DNA from: Phycisphaerae bacterium
GTDB lineage: Bacteria > Planctomycetota > Phycisphaerae > UBA1845 > PWPN01
Direction: 5' to 3'
Assembly: GCA_035384605.1 (NCBI GenBank)
Contig: DAOOIV010000001.1
Span: forward strand, 19,283-83,282
DNA: 64,000 nt
Shown here: one piece after another, positions 18,501 to 27,536 of the stretch
Numbering within the stretch: the first letter of the stretch is position 1
How the letters are laid out: each line of letters begins with the position of its first letter
Translations under genes and position numbers: made by a program
Notes under the pieces: generated by a model
What the model saw: the letters and a program-made list of their open reading frames with translations, nothing else
Told to the model about the DNA's origin: nothing
Database searches by the model: none

Positions 18501-18786
18501 GGCCTCCGTGTGGGTTCGCACCGACGACCTGCACGGCGAGGGGTTCGGCAAAGACGCCGGCGATTCGGCCGGACTGATCATTCAGGAAATCGACAAGAAG
18601 GGCAAGGTGACCAGCCACCCGAAACAGGCGGTTCGAAAAGCAGGCGATTTCCAGAAGGTGTCGTTTACCTTCACCACCGACAAGAGAACCAGGACCGTGC
18701 GGTTCATCCTCGACACGGTGATCGCATGCCCATACGACCAGGGCCACGTCACCTATGACGATTGCGAGTTGGTGCGCGCGGAATAG
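15550..18786 (+). CDS. Large secreted six-hairpin-like protein with malectin and CBM-like domains
   Basis: A 1,078-residue exported protein (signal LGMMLGVLTVLAAVGVCGG). Residues about 30-430 look like an alpha/alpha barrel: paired helices such as GQRAAYVLSGLIDYYRYSG and GAPLIRAAQMTGNQRWLDAA, with DWANGD, GYxGKDN and CCGRS loops, as in six-hairpin glycosidases. A beta domain at about 530-680 (ATCSFKGNQVRLIGMAGPDGG) follows. A malectin-like domain at about 700-880 includes GTYHACLKFCE and INGEQRVADLDI. An ASQPAPA linker and a CBM-like domain opening LLNGGFEEG complete it. ATG 15550 has GAGGAG 6 bp upstream. It probably degrades or binds plant- or algal-type glycans; the glycosidase family and catalytic residues are not identified. 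Confidence 0.72.
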   Translation: MQRLGMMLGVLTVLAAVGVCGGATVQKRYYAHETVEDRHGVIAPWYQGQNGQLDLRVRIAAETLKRYPWTEPGKAPVQVPEYICSGAWKIAPDGTITIPPISDWANGDLGQRAAYVLSGLIDYYRYSGDPAAIAHIALQADYLLDYCLTPDDHPWPRFLVSVPTKGKPYGQADPHGFIQLDIVAEVGAPLIRAAQMTGNQRWLDAAKHWGDLLAEKRDRRPGVPPWGRYANAEDAPWEDIATGGIVFILDFFDELIRAGYTGKDNAIVEARNAGAAYLRDVLLPDWTGGDVWGRNYWDWPCNVQVENVTEFAVRYLMNHPDEFPNWRNDARNIMSLFLNRTSVAPGSSGDVFSGAWAYPESSGCCGRSLWYGPMELANVWAQYGVLADSEWAREIARRKIILATYDVHETGVVEDNIDGGQIVAGDWFKIAHPMALKHCLAVIAWMPEIFAPARENHIVRSTSVVTDVSYSDGWIAYTTHDAPLNTVDVLRLSFRPTRIEADDKPVKEGDTSRGIAFGVKELCDGDYLVNVRHDGATRIVIKGDDPQETIGHESFSYTGDWTRAEGVDTALQRTIRIDRYSSAAGATATCSFKGNQVRLIGMAGPDGGLADIYLDDEKQLVDLDCWCPQPRRGVLYHRSGLSNGDHTIRIVLRGKGNPRSGGTMVAPLEVQYSAAKADNVFGEGGGPTDAQRWVFGYTGREDYIDSAGNAWRPATEFVIRSGDGVDSVKAAWWTERRQIQIDGTNDPELYRYGAHGKDFWADFTVGPGTYHACLKFCETRRIDPKLRAVTILINGEQRVADLDIAATAGRDAAARTLAYPSSQPFVQPAGINHAVDLVFNDIQPRNGVISIRLRNDHGGEAIVQAIQVGPGDGGRGAEPVSLPPASQPAPADRTGGLLLNGGFEEGAVGDLGSLGKSGGGHGWSYVFAGPTVSYIYPESAYSIHPEWGLPKFHSGKEALRTHTDGHGHTVVYQDVSVVAERKYTASVWVRTDDLHGEGFGKDAGDSAGLIIQEIDKKGKVTSHPKQAVRKAGDFQKVSFTFTTDKRTRTVRFILDTVIACPYDQGHVTYDDCELVRAE

Positions 18787-18914
18787 GAGACGTTGCGCGA
18801 AGCCTTTGCTTTCGTTACCGGCCCTCTTGTTTTGGGCGGGCGTCCCACCAGCGGGACATTAGCTGTCCGTGCGCTTCTGAATGAGCCGGTCTTGCGGCGC
18901 GTGCTTGCCTGAGC

Positions 18915-18990
18915 CCGGTCTTAAGGCGGACCGCAACCAGGGGGCTCCGTGCTTCAGAAGCGTGCGCGCAGAATGCGCGCCAGTTACGAG
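18915..18990. repeat. Dispersed GGCGGACCGC repeat, copy B
   Basis: TTAAGGCGGACCGCAACCAGG, then CTTCAGAAGCGTGCGCGCAG and AATGCGCGCCAG, parallels copies A and C in order and spacing. It lacks the CCTTTTTGCG part. Confidence 0.6.
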
Positions 18991-19027
18991 GGAAGAGACT
19001 GAGGTTCGGGTCGCCGTCCGGCGCGCC

Positions 19028-19056
19028 TTCAACACGAGGTCAGTTTGCGTTACAAT
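19028..19056 (+). promoter_or_regulatory. Candidate sigma70-like promoter of rubrerythrin
   Basis: TTCAAC (19028-19033), a 17-bp spacer and TACAAT (19051-19056) lie 76 bp before the rubrerythrin start. The match is fair in a GC-rich background; it is inferred only. Confidence 0.4.
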
Positions 19057-19131
19057 CCCGCGGCGTCGCCCGGGCTAATCGGCGGCCATCATGATTGGCA
19101 AGAACAAGGTGCAGACGAGAGGAGCGGTACA

Positions 19132-19707
19132 ATGCCCAGTTTGAAAGGCACGCAAACCGAGAAGAACATTTTGACTGCTTTCGCTGGCGAGTCTCAGGCT
19201 CGCAACCGTTACACCTACGCGGCGACCAAAGCCCGTGAGGAAGGTTACGTGCAGATTGCGGACATCTTTTCCGAGACGGCGGACCAGGAGCGAGAACATG
19301 CGAAGCGTTTCTTCAGGTTTCTTGAAGGCGGCGAGGCCGAAGTCAGGGCATGTTTTCCCGCAGGGGTGATCGGTACCACGGCCGAGAACCTGAAGCAGGC
19401 CGCCGAAGGTGAGCTTTATGAATGGGGCAGCATGTATCCCGATTTCGCCAAGACCGCGCGGGAGGAGGGTTTTGAAGCCGTGGCGAAGGTGTTTGAGGCC
19501 ATCGCGGTTGCCGAGAAGCAGCACGAAAAGCGCTATCGAGGGCTGCTGGCCAACGTTGAGGCGGGTACGGTCTTCAAGAAGAGCAAGAAGGTCGTCTGGC
19601 GGTGTCGGAACTGCGGGTACATTCACGAGGGCGAGGAGGCGCCGGCCGTTTGCCCGGCGTGTGCGCACCCCCGGGCCCATTTTGAGGTTCTGGCCGAGAA
19701 CTGGTGA
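19132..19707 (+). CDS. rbr: Rubrerythrin
   Basis: This 191-residue protein has an N-terminal ferritin-like di-iron domain with the Glu/His ligand motifs [22 protein letters not shown] and [10 protein letters not shown]. The C-terminal rubredoxin-like iron site is CRNCGY (Cx2C) plus CPACAH (Cx2C). Rubrerythrins reduce hydrogen peroxide in the cytoplasm of anaerobes and microaerophiles, taking electrons from rubredoxin; a rubredoxin gene lies at 38446. ATG 19132 is supported by AGGAG at 19119 and by the conserved opening KGTQTEKN. The length is normal. It appears to be a single-gene unit with its own promoter-like sequence. Confidence 0.96.
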   Translation: MPSLKGTQTEKNILTAFAGESQARNRYTYAATKAREEGYVQIADIFSETADQEREHAKRFFRFLEGGEAEVRACFPAGVIGTTAENLKQAAEGELYEWGSMYPDFAKTAREEGFEAVAKVFEAIAVAEKQHEKRYRGLLANVEAGTVFKKSKKVVWRCRNCGYIHEGEEAPAVCPACAHPRAHFEVLAENW

Positions 19708-20060
19708 GCCCGGCAGTCTGTCGGGGGGCTGCCTGGTGAGGTTCCGCTTCGGTTGAACGCGGTCGAAATCGAACCGTGGGGAAGCCGCGTTTTGGGGCGC
19801 TCCATCTGTCAACGGGCGCGGATTGCCGCGAGTGCATTCATCGGCTCGTTTTGAAACCGCACGGTCTCGCGGCATACAAGAGCATTTTTCACAGCCCTCT
19901 ATGGCTTTCGGCCGTGGTCGGACCTATACCAAGTTTATGGGCCGTCCAATCTACCCTGCGCACGAATCCTTGCGCTCGCCGGCGGGTCATCTGTAGCGGT
20001 GATCGGATCCCCGCGACACCGCCGCCTCCGCAAGGCGTTGCTGCGGGACGGTGGCGTCGG
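19708..20060. other. Intergenic stretch before ptsI
   Basis: The frame upstream of ptsI is open across this stretch, but its translation shows no family feature and no good ribosome site. I see no HPr-like gene, RNA gene or repeat here. Confidence 0.45.
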
Positions 20061-21692
20061 ATGGGACAGGTTAAGGCCAATTCAGAGACTCGTTTTGTCG
20101 GTCTTCCGATCAGTCCGGGGTTGGCGCTTTCGCAGGTGTGTTTGTTCAACGACCGCCGGCATGAAGGCCTGAAGGTCTACCGAATTGCCGCGGACGGCGT
20201 TCGGTACGAGCAAGCCCGCCTGCGCAAGGCGATCGAACTGGCGGATCGGGGGTTGCGTGATCTCTCCGCCCGCGTGGCCGAGCGGATCGGTGCACCCGAA
20301 GCAGCCATCTTTGATGTCCAGCGGACGATTCTGTCCGATGCGGGTCTGTCGCGAGAAATCGAGGCGATGATCGCGAACCATCGACTGAATGCCGAGGCGG
20401 CGGTCGCGCGCGTGCTCGATTCGTATGAAACCCGCCTGCGCGAGTTGGACGATCCTTACCTGCGGGAGCGGGCCACCGACATCGGCGAGATTCGTCGCCG
20501 GCTGCTTGACACCCTGGGCAACATGGGTTCGTCGCTGCGCTGCTGGACGCAAGAACACTGCCAGCGAGGCACCAACCGGATCATCGTGGCCGACGAACTG
20601 ACGCCCAGCCTGACCGTCGAATTGGACGCCGAGCACATCATGGGCTTCGTGAGCGAGCGAGGAGGTCCGACTTCACATGCGGCGATCCTGGCGCGGGCGC
20701 TGGGTATCCCGGCGGTCAGCGGAATCAAAGGCGCGCGCGAGCTGCTGACTTGCGGTACCGAGCTGTTGCTTGATGGAAACACCGGTGAAGTGATCATCTG
20801 GCCGGACGAGCAGACGCTGGCCCGGCGCCATTGTGTGCAGAACAGCCGGCCGGTTCCGCCTCAGCCGGTCGCTCCCGTTCAGGGAATAACGGTCATGGCC
20901 AATATCAGCCGGGCCGACGAGGTGGTCGATGCTCTCAGCATGCAGGCCGAGGGCATCGGTCTGTACCGCACGGAGTTCGAATTTCTCGCCGCCGAGCGCC
21001 TGCTTGACGAAGAGGAACAGGCAGCCCGCTACGCCTCGGTCGTGCGGGCCATGGCCGGCCGGCCCGTGTACTTCCGATTGCTGGATATAGGAGGCGACAA
21101 GGAGGCCCCGTTCTTCGACCTTCCGAAGGAGGACAATCCGTATCTGGGTTTCCGCGGCAGTCGTCTGTTGCTCGGCAGGCCGGATCTGCTGGGGCCGCAG
21201 GCTCGGGCTCTGGCCAGGGCGTCGGTTCACGGGCCTGTGCACGTGATTTACCCGATGATTGTCGAGGTCGAGCAGTTCGCGAGGTTGCGACGGCTGTTCG
21301 TGGAGGCGATTGCCGACATTTCCGCCGGCCCCATCTTTCATGGCGTGATGTTCGAGGTGCCCGCGGCCTGCCTGCAAGCCCGGGAGGTGCTTGAGGCGGC
21401 GGATTTCGGAAGCATCGGCACCAACGACCTGATCCAGTACCTGTTTGCCGCGGATCGTAACAACGAACGGGTCGCGTATGACTGCTCGCCTGACCGGCCG
21501 GTGTTCTGGTCGCTGATCCGGGGGATTGTCGAAGCGGCCGAACAGACCGGACGGCCGTTGTCGGTGTGCGGCGAACTTGCCGGCGATCCACGGTACCTGT
21601 CGAGATTACGGGAAATCGGCATCCGGACTGTGAGCGTCGCCCCGCGGGCGATCCCGGCTCTTCGCCGATCGCTCCTCCAGCCTTACGCTTGA
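20061..21692 (+). CDS. ptsI: Phosphoenolpyruvate-protein phosphotransferase (PTS enzyme I)
   Basis: The 543-residue protein aligns with enzyme I throughout. The N-terminal opening is GLPISPGLALSQV. The phosphohistidine swivel site is RGGPTSHAAILARALGIPAV (His at about residue 201). The PEP-utilising TIM barrel has GIGLYRTEFEFL, RLLDIGGDKEAPF, NPYLGFRGSR, FEVPAAC, FGSIGTNDLIQY and the active-site Cys in SVCGELAGD. It transfers phosphate from PEP to HPr (and to NPr-type proteins) in the cytoplasm. It is slightly shorter than the 570-575 residues typical of the family. No HPr, EIIA or permease gene is seen nearby, so a regulatory rather than sugar-uptake role is possible. ATG 20061 is chosen by homology; its ribosome site is weak. 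Confidence 0.92.
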   Translation: MGQVKANSETRFVGLPISPGLALSQVCLFNDRRHEGLKVYRIAADGVRYEQARLRKAIELADRGLRDLSARVAERIGAPEAAIFDVQRTILSDAGLSREIEAMIANHRLNAEAAVARVLDSYETRLRELDDPYLRERATDIGEIRRRLLDTLGNMGSSLRCWTQEHCQRGTNRIIVADELTPSLTVELDAEHIMGFVSERGGPTSHAAILARALGIPAVSGIKGARELLTCGTELLLDGNTGEVIIWPDEQTLARRHCVQNSRPVPPQPVAPVQGITVMANISRADEVVDALSMQAEGIGLYRTEFEFLAAERLLDEEEQAARYASVVRAMAGRPVYFRLLDIGGDKEAPFFDLPKEDNPYLGFRGSRLLLGRPDLLGPQARALARASVHGPVHVIYPMIVEVEQFARLRRLFVEAIADISAGPIFHGVMFEVPAACLQAREVLEAADFGSIGTNDLIQYLFAADRNNERVAYDCSPDRPVFWSLIRGIVEAAEQTGRPLSVCGELAGDPRYLSRLREIGIRTVSVAPRAIPALRRSLLQPYA

Positions 21693-21842
21693 CGGGCAGT
21701 GGTCCCCGGCTTGAACTTCCGCTTGTCGGGGAGGATACTATCCAGGTCGCGCATCGGCGGTGAGCCCGGCGTCGAGCACTTGTCCGCCTGCCTGCTGTTG
21801 ACCGACTGACGGGGGTCGGTCAAGGGCCCGTGAGTATCAGTC

Positions 21843-22358
21843 GTGGCGAGCAACGAGATCCGTCTTCTGGTTCTGGATGTTGATGGTGTTCTGACGGACG
21901 GAACGATTTTCATTGATGATGATGGTCGCCAGAGTCGCGGCTTTCACATCCAGGACGGATTGGGTGTGAGTCTCTGGCGGTCGGTCGGTCGGCGGGTTGC
22001 GATTCTGACTTCGAAGCGTTCGCCTGGGGTGGAGGCCCGGGCGCGGATGCTGGGCATTGAGTTGATCGAGCAGGGAGCGGAGGACAAGGTGCCGGGACTG
22101 GAGCGGCTGGTGTCGCGAGCGGGCGTATCCCTGGAGGAAACGGCGTATGCGGGGGATGATCTGTTGGATGTGGCGGTCATGCGGCGGGTGGGATACCCGA
22201 TTGCCGTGGCGAACGCCGTTGAGGAAGTCAAAGAGATTGCCGCGTATGTGACCTCGCGGAGCGGCGGACAGGGGGCGGTGCGGGAGGCGATCGAGCATCT
22301 GCTCAAGCGTGACGGTCAGTGGTACGCGGCGTTCAAGGCGATTGGGGCGGACCGCTGA
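21843..22358 (+). CDS. kdsC: 3-deoxy-D-manno-octulosonate 8-phosphate phosphatase KdsC
   Basis: This 171-residue HAD phosphatase has motif I LDVDGVLTDG (DxDGVLTDG), the KdsC-specific GFHIQDGLGVSLW, motif II ILTSKRSPGVEARA, KVPGLERL and motif III AYAGDDLLDVAVM. It removes phosphate from KDO-8-phosphate in lipopolysaccharide core synthesis. The length is typical. Translation starts at GTG 21843 with no clear Shine-Dalgarno sequence. The next gene begins 10 bp after its stop and encodes an LptC/LptA-like protein, matching the kdsC-lptC-lptA order of many Gram-negative bacteria. Confidence 0.93.
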   Translation: MASNEIRLLVLDVDGVLTDGTIFIDDDGRQSRGFHIQDGLGVSLWRSVGRRVAILTSKRSPGVEARARMLGIELIEQGAEDKVPGLERLVSRAGVSLEETAYAGDDLLDVAVMRRVGYPIAVANAVEEVKEIAAYVTSRSGGQGAVREAIEHLLKRDGQWYAAFKAIGADR

Positions 22359-22368
22359 GGAGGCCGAG

Positions 22369-25300
22369 GTGTCGGCCCGGAGAACCGCAGTGTTCAAGAA
22401 ATTCATGCTCGTGGTGGCAAGCATGGCGGTCATTGCCGTCGCCTATGTCATTTATCAATGGCAGGGTGAGGTTGTCCCGGTTGTGGCACCCCGCGAATTG
22501 GTCCGGTTGCCTCGTCCGGTTCCACGGACTGCGACGCAGCCGGACGGGGCTGGGGAGCCGGCCATCCCTATCGGTCCGAACTGGATCACCGCCGGCGATG
22601 CCCCGCAGCTGCGTGTTTATGACAAGCAGGGCAAAGCGAGGATTGTCTTTCGGGCGACGCACTGGAGCCCGATCAGCGACAGCGAATTTGATCTTCTCGA
22701 GGCGACGGTGCGGCTGGCACTGCCGGGCGGCCAGTTGGTTTACATCTGGGCTGACGACGGGCGCATAACCGTGTTGCAGGGCAAGGACAACAATCCGGTA
22801 GCCAAGCGTGGACGGTTGCAGGGCAATGTTCGCCTGTTCATTGATCTGACGGATGAGGCGTGGCGTGAGCAGCACCCTGATCGGGCCGACCTGGATCAAC
22901 ATGCGGAGTCGGTTGTGAAGCTTTGGCTTGACCGGGTGCAATTCGATCTGGATCTAAGCCTGCTGGAAAGCGACGGGCCGATTGTGCTCCAGAGCGCGCT
23001 GGGCGACATCGAGGGCAAGGGCCTGAAGATCAGTTGGAACGAACGCGACAGGCGGATCCAGCAATTGACGATTGCGGAAGGGCGGCGGGCGGTGCTTCGC
23101 AGCTCTGACCTTGCGGGCACGTCGTCGCTGAGATCGAAGGAACCACGGCCGGAGAGGGCTTCCGCGGCGCGCGATGCGGGCTTGGAGAAACGGAGCGAAC
23201 CGGCGACTCGGGCCGCATCCGCCCCGGCGATCGCCCGGATTATGCCGCCGGCGAAGCCCGGCGGGTTGCCGTATATTGAGTTGGGGGATCGGCGCGAACG
23301 TACCGCCGGACCACGGGTCGAAACGTATCGGCTGGTGTTTCACGATCATGTGGCGGCGGTGCAGAAGGAGCATGGCCGGCGTATCGGCGATCTGACGAAT
23401 GCGGACTCTCTGCAGCTTCTTCTTGACTTCAACCAGTCACAGCGCGGTGGCGTAGGGGGCCAGGCCAGTCGACCTACGGGCGAGACGCCCGCGACCGCAC
23501 CAGCCTCGGCGCCGGCCCTGGCGCAGGCAGGTGAGGCGATCGAGCTTACGTGGACGGGGCCTCTGGAAGTCATCCCGGTGACGGGTGATGCGGAGGCTTC
23601 TTCGGCGGTCAACCGGATGCAGTTGATCATTCGCGGACCGGCGGTGCAGTTCCACAGTCGGGATGGCGGCTCGGGTGAATTCCCCGAGCTGGAATACCAT
23701 GACGAGACACAGAGAGTCTGGCTGCGCGGATCGAAGGACAAGCCGGTGGCGCTGGAGCCAAGCGAAGGGCGGCATCTGGTGGCTCATGGAACGGTATCGG
23801 CGGACCTGAGGAAGCGCACGGCGCGTGTGGATGGTCCCGGTCGGTTCACGGATCGAAGTGAGGCGGGGCCTGGGCCGGCTGCGGTTGTTGGCGGGCGGTT
23901 GGAGACGAGCGATTTTCGAAACGTCGAGATTGCCTGGGAGGGCTCGGTAGACCTCGAGTTCGCCATGGATGAGCAGGCCGCGGCCAGCGCGCCGGCAACG
24001 GTGAACGTGTCGCCGATACCTCAGGGTGCCTATCTCAAGCATGCGGTTCTGAGCGGTCAAGCGGTTTTCTCCGATGACCGCGGCTCGATTCGGGCGGACA
24101 GGATAGACGTTGTTTGCGGCGCGCCGCGCAAGAACGGGGCTTCGAGCGATCCGACGAGCAGCATGGTGGTCGAACGGATGAACGCGATCGGTCATGTGGT
24201 GATGACCGTTGTCAACCAGGACGAGACGGTGGATACGGTCGAGTGCGAGCACCTCGAAGTCGAATTCGGTATGGCTGAGGCCGGCAAGTCTTTTCCGAGG
24301 CAGGCGCGGGCCATCGGTTCCGTGGTTGCCCGCCGGGCGGGCCGGGCGGCAAGGTGGGGGCCCAGGTCGGTGCGGGATGTGGTGCTCCGGGAGATCTCTG
24401 CCCAGGACGGCTTGCTGCTCGATATGGAGTCGGTGACCTTCTCGCTTTCAGCGGACGAGATTGCCCGCAAGGAAGCCGAGGCCCGAGCACGGGCCAAGGA
24501 ACAGGGTATCGTGGAAGGGTCGGAAGAGTGGAAGAAGCATGAGCAGCGGCTTCGCAACAGCTTGCGGGTTCGCAGCAAGACAATTGCACGCCGTTTGCGA
24601 GCTGGAGGGGGCGTGACGGTCCTCGACCTGAAGCAGGAACTCGATTTGGCGGCGGACTCGATTGATTGTGAGCTTGGGCTAGGCCGCGAGGAGATCCGCA
24701 AAGCGCTCATCACGGGCAGCGCGGATCGCCCGGCGCGGGTGGTGCTCGGTGGTTTCTTCATTCGCGGCCCGCGGATCGAGGTGGACGCGGAAACCCAGTC
24801 GGCCGAAGTACCCGGCGCCGGTACACTGCGTTTCATGACCCGGCAGGATCTTGACGGCCGGGCGGTGGACAAGCCGATTCCCGTGGTGCTGTCATGGGAC
24901 AAGCATATGTCGCTGGCCGGGGACCGCAACACCGGCCGGATTGTGGGCAAAGTCCGGGCCGTTTCTGAGACCGTTATTCTTGACTGTGATGACGAGATGA
25001 GGCTGGAGTTCGAAGATGTGGTTCACCCGGCGGCGGTCAGTGAACCGGCCCGGACAAGTGGTCGGTGGATCTTCGGGATGCTCGCCAGTAGGGTCGGCCC
25101 GCCGGCCAGGCAGCCCTCTGACGCGCGGGCCGGTCGGCAGCTCCGCAAGCGGCTGAAGTTGCTGGATGCCGTCGGCAACGCGGCGATCGAGGGTAAGGTA
25201 AGGCAGGAAGGGACCGGTCGCGAGACGGTCATCGATCAGTGGCTCATTGCCTGGAACGAATCACTGGAGCGGATCCTGCCGGCTGATGTCTTCAAGCCTG

Positions 25301-26058
25301 TGACACGGCCGGCCGACAAACCAACGCGCCTTGCCAGCCGGGTTCTGGTCAAAGGGCCTCGTGTGATCATCCGTCTGGATGAAAAGGAAATGAGGGTTGA
25401 GGGAAGCGGACACTTGTTGGTCGAGGATTACCGGTTGCGGAAAGGCCGGCGAGCGGGTCAGCGTCCCGAAGCCGGGGGTTCGCTTATGGACAGCGCCTCT
25501 GTGGCTTCGCTCGAGGGGCTCGGCCCGAGCCAGACGTTATTCACGTGGGTCAACTCGATGTCATTCCTGAACAACCGAAACACCGCGATCTTTGACAGCG
25601 GCGTCGAGATGCGGCACCTCTCGGGATCGAAACTCATCGAGCTGGATCGAGTGGCGGCGGCGATTGCCGTTACCCCGGCACGTCTCAAGGAGTATCCGGG
25701 GCGCGAAGCCAGCCTGAGCTGTGATCGCTTCACGGTTGAGTTTGAGCGCGACGCGAAGACCGCGGCGGGAGAACCCGCCCCGCTTTCGCGAGCGACGCGT
25801 CTGAAGGGTTTCCGGGCACTGGGCCGCCAGGTTCGCCTGGAGGAGAGTGGTCGCTTCGTCGAGGGCGTTGAGGTGAGTTTCGATGGCGCCTCTCAGATTG
25901 GGCGGGTGATCGGATCGCCCGAGTTTCCAGCCCGGATGCGTTATCTCGACGAACGGACAGGGCGGCCGATCTTTTCGCAGGTCGAGCAGTTCCAGTGGGA
26001 TCAGCGAACCGGCATCATCAAGGTCCGCGAGCCGCAGGTCCTTTCAACCGGCAGGTAA
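22369..26058 (+). CDS. Very large LptC/LptA-like envelope protein
   Basis: A 1,229-residue protein with one N-terminal transmembrane anchor (FMLVVASMAVIAVAYVIYQW). The long periplasmic region is dominated by short beta strands with motifs such as VVERMNAIGHVVMTV, RITVLQGKDN and AIGSVVARRAG, resembling repeated OstA/LptA-LptC jelly-roll units. One charged helical insert (EARARAKEQGIVEGSEEWKKHEQRLR) interrupts it near residue 710. GTG 22369 is chosen because GAGGAGG lies 5 bp upstream, spanning the kdsC stop. Position after kdsC and the fold pattern suggest a bridge protein for lipopolysaccharide transport. No separate lptA or lptB is present. The exact family is uncertain because I cannot run profile searches. 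Confidence 0.6.
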   Translation: MSARRTAVFKKFMLVVASMAVIAVAYVIYQWQGEVVPVVAPRELVRLPRPVPRTATQPDGAGEPAIPIGPNWITAGDAPQLRVYDKQGKARIVFRATHWSPISDSEFDLLEATVRLALPGGQLVYIWADDGRITVLQGKDNNPVAKRGRLQGNVRLFIDLTDEAWREQHPDRADLDQHAESVVKLWLDRVQFDLDLSLLESDGPIVLQSALGDIEGKGLKISWNERDRRIQQLTIAEGRRAVLRSSDLAGTSSLRSKEPRPERASAARDAGLEKRSEPATRAASAPAIARIMPPAKPGGLPYIELGDRRERTAGPRVETYRLVFHDHVAAVQKEHGRRIGDLTNADSLQLLLDFNQSQRGGVGGQASRPTGETPATAPASAPALAQAGEAIELTWTGPLEVIPVTGDAEASSAVNRMQLIIRGPAVQFHSRDGGSGEFPELEYHDETQRVWLRGSKDKPVALEPSEGRHLVAHGTVSADLRKRTARVDGPGRFTDRSEAGPGPAAVVGGRLETSDFRNVEIAWEGSVDLEFAMDEQAAASAPATVNVSPIPQGAYLKHAVLSGQAVFSDDRGSIRADRIDVVCGAPRKNGASSDPTSSMVVERMNAIGHVVMTVVNQDETVDTVECEHLEVEFGMAEAGKSFPRQARAIGSVVARRAGRAARWGPRSVRDVVLREISAQDGLLLDMESVTFSLSADEIARKEAEARARAKEQGIVEGSEEWKKHEQRLRNSLRVRSKTIARRLRAGGGVTVLDLKQELDLAADSIDCELGLGREEIRKALITGSADRPARVVLGGFFIRGPRIEVDAETQSAEVPGAGTLRFMTRQDLDGRAVDKPIPVVLSWDKHMSLAGDRNTGRIVGKVRAVSETVILDCDDEMRLEFEDVVHPAAVSEPARTSGRWIFGMLASRVGPPARQPSDARAGRQLRKRLKLLDAVGNAAIEGKVRQEGTGRETVIDQWLIAWNESLERILPADVFKPVTRPADKPTRLASRVLVKGPRVIIRLDEKEMRVEGSGHLLVEDYRLRKGRRAGQRPEAGGSLMDSASVASLEGLGPSQTLFTWVNSMSFLNNRNTAIFDSGVEMRHLSGSKLIELDRVAAAIAVTPARLKEYPGREASLSCDRFTVEFERDAKTAAGEPAPLSRATRLKGFRALGRQVRLEESGRFVEGVEVSFDGASQIGRVIGSPEFPARMRYLDERTGRPIFSQVEQFQWDQRTGIIKVREPQVLSTGR

Positions 26059-26667
26059 GCGGGACGAGCAGCCACCACGTTGTGATCGGATTCGAGTCAC
26101 GTCGAGAAACGGGCCTTTCGTGCATGTATGACCGTTCCGAAAAGGTAACGCGTGTTATGTAAACGGAACGTGGCGGGGCAGACAGGATGTTTATCGGCCG
26201 TCAGTTGCCCGTTGAAGTGATCGCCGGGGGTCGTACCGTACCGGCCAAACGGCTTTCGGCGGGCAGGCGTCTCAGGTTTGCGCTGATTCAGGCTCATTCA
26301 GCGGCAAAGACGGACGGCGATGTCGCTAAGGTCGGGAGAATACCCCCCAAAGGGATGTGAATAGAAGATTAATTCGATCTATTTTTTTCGTTTCAGATCT
26401 TGCCTTCCCACAACCGCCCCGGATAATCTTATGTAGAAGGATACATATTCGTGGCAAGCATATCAGAATGTCACGAACTGTAGAGAGAGCGAGTTATAAG
26501 GGTATTCGACCGGGCAGTTGACGGCGGTTGACGCGAAGCGGGGTTTACGGCTCGTGGGGCTCGGAGCCCCGGTCAGGGGCAGGCCGTGCCAGTTTGCCCG
26601 GGGTTTCGGATATGTTGCCGGGGGGCGACGGAGACGTCGCGGCATGATGAAGTGAAAGGCCCGCTGC
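26059..26667. other. AT-rich intergenic stretch
   Basis: No gene is recognised. The part at about 26350-26460 is markedly AT-richer than its surroundings, with a T7 run and GATAAT/ATACATATTC segments, and contains a promoter-like pair at 26400-26427. Confidence 0.5.
26400..26427 (+). promoter_or_regulatory. Candidate promoter before the TPR gene
   Basis: TTGCCT (26400-26405), a 16-bp spacer and GATAAT (26422-26427). It would give a 5' leader of about 230 bases for the TPR gene. Confidence 0.3.
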
Positions 26668-27144
26668 GTGATGGAGCACGACACCCTCATGGAAGTGCCG
26701 AGGCACGACGCTTCTTTGCTGAGCCGAAGGGGGTGTTGGTTGGAAAACGAGACAAAAGCCGACGAGCGATTGACCGTTCGTGAGATCCGGGGAGACGTAA
26801 CGGCCCAGGACGTGATGGAATGGACGCAGTTGGCGACGGCCCTGATGCGGAGCAAGAAGTATCAGGAAGCCGTGGAGCTGCTGTATGTTGCGATCCAAAG
26901 GGATCCTGAGGCGGGTAAAGCCTGGTTTGCGCTGGGGCTCTGCTATTACAACCTCGGCAGGTTGAGCGAGGCCCAGGAGGCTTTGGAGATCGCTCGATGC
27001 AACGGCGGGCCGGCGGCGCAGATCGATGCTTGCCTGCGGCGACTGGCGATGGCGATCAGGGCGGAGAAGGAGAGAAGCCGCCGCCGGGCAGGCGAGAGGC
27101 AGACGGAGGTCGACCTTGCGGAGGCGGATCGTCGGACAAGGTGA
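26668..27144 (+). CDS. Small TPR-repeat protein
   Basis: The product is 158 residues if translation begins at GTG 26668 (or ATG 26671); TTG 26740 after GAAGGGGG is an alternative. Residues about 55-120 form two TPR units (QLATALMRSKKYQEAVELL and WFALGLCYYNLGRLSEA). A basic, charged C-terminal helix follows. There is no signal peptide. TPR proteins mediate protein contacts; the partner is unknown. It stands alone, with intergenic DNA on both sides. Confidence 0.65.
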   Translation: MMEHDTLMEVPRHDASLLSRRGCWLENETKADERLTVREIRGDVTAQDVMEWTQLATALMRSKKYQEAVELLYVAIQRDPEAGKAWFALGLCYYNLGRLSEAQEALEIARCNGGPAAQIDACLRRLAMAIRAEKERSRRRAGERQTEVDLAEADRRTR

Positions 27145-27536
27145 GAAGGCCGTATCGCTTTCCGTGTGGGGAAAGAACGTGAGGCTGGGATGACGCGTGG
27201 GCGGCGGACATCGCAGTCGGCCGTTTGCTGACGAGTTCGTCAGTGGAAGGTTGCGGGAATGGCGGAGGGAGGAGTGTGGGGCTGCCGGGCTTGGCGCAGA
27301 GGAAGGGCCGGTCAGCCCCACTTTTTGCACTCGGTTTTGTCGTTGTCAATCCGCAGACGGTTGCCGAATTCATTCTGAGGGCTGCTCAGGGGGGAGTGGC
27401 CCTCGTTTGTTTTGTGAGTTGCCGATGGGCACGACCGGCAGGAGGGGCGGCCCAGGGAGTGTCAAGCGGATCATCGCGCGAGTCGTTGCGCTCCAAGCCA
27501 TCCGACAGCCCGGTGGTGAACGCCGAAGGGTGCGAT
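27145..27536. other. Intergenic stretch between convergent TPR gene and mqnE
   Basis: I see no supported gene, repeat or RNA here. Open frames in this stretch are extensions of frames running antisense into mqnE. Confidence 0.5.

Larger units (their letters stand above)
18787..19131. other. Intergenic region with dispersed repeat and candidate rubrerythrin promoter
   Basis: No gene is seen. The stretch holds copy B of the dispersed repeat (18915-18990) and a promoter-like element at 19028-19056. Confidence 0.6.
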
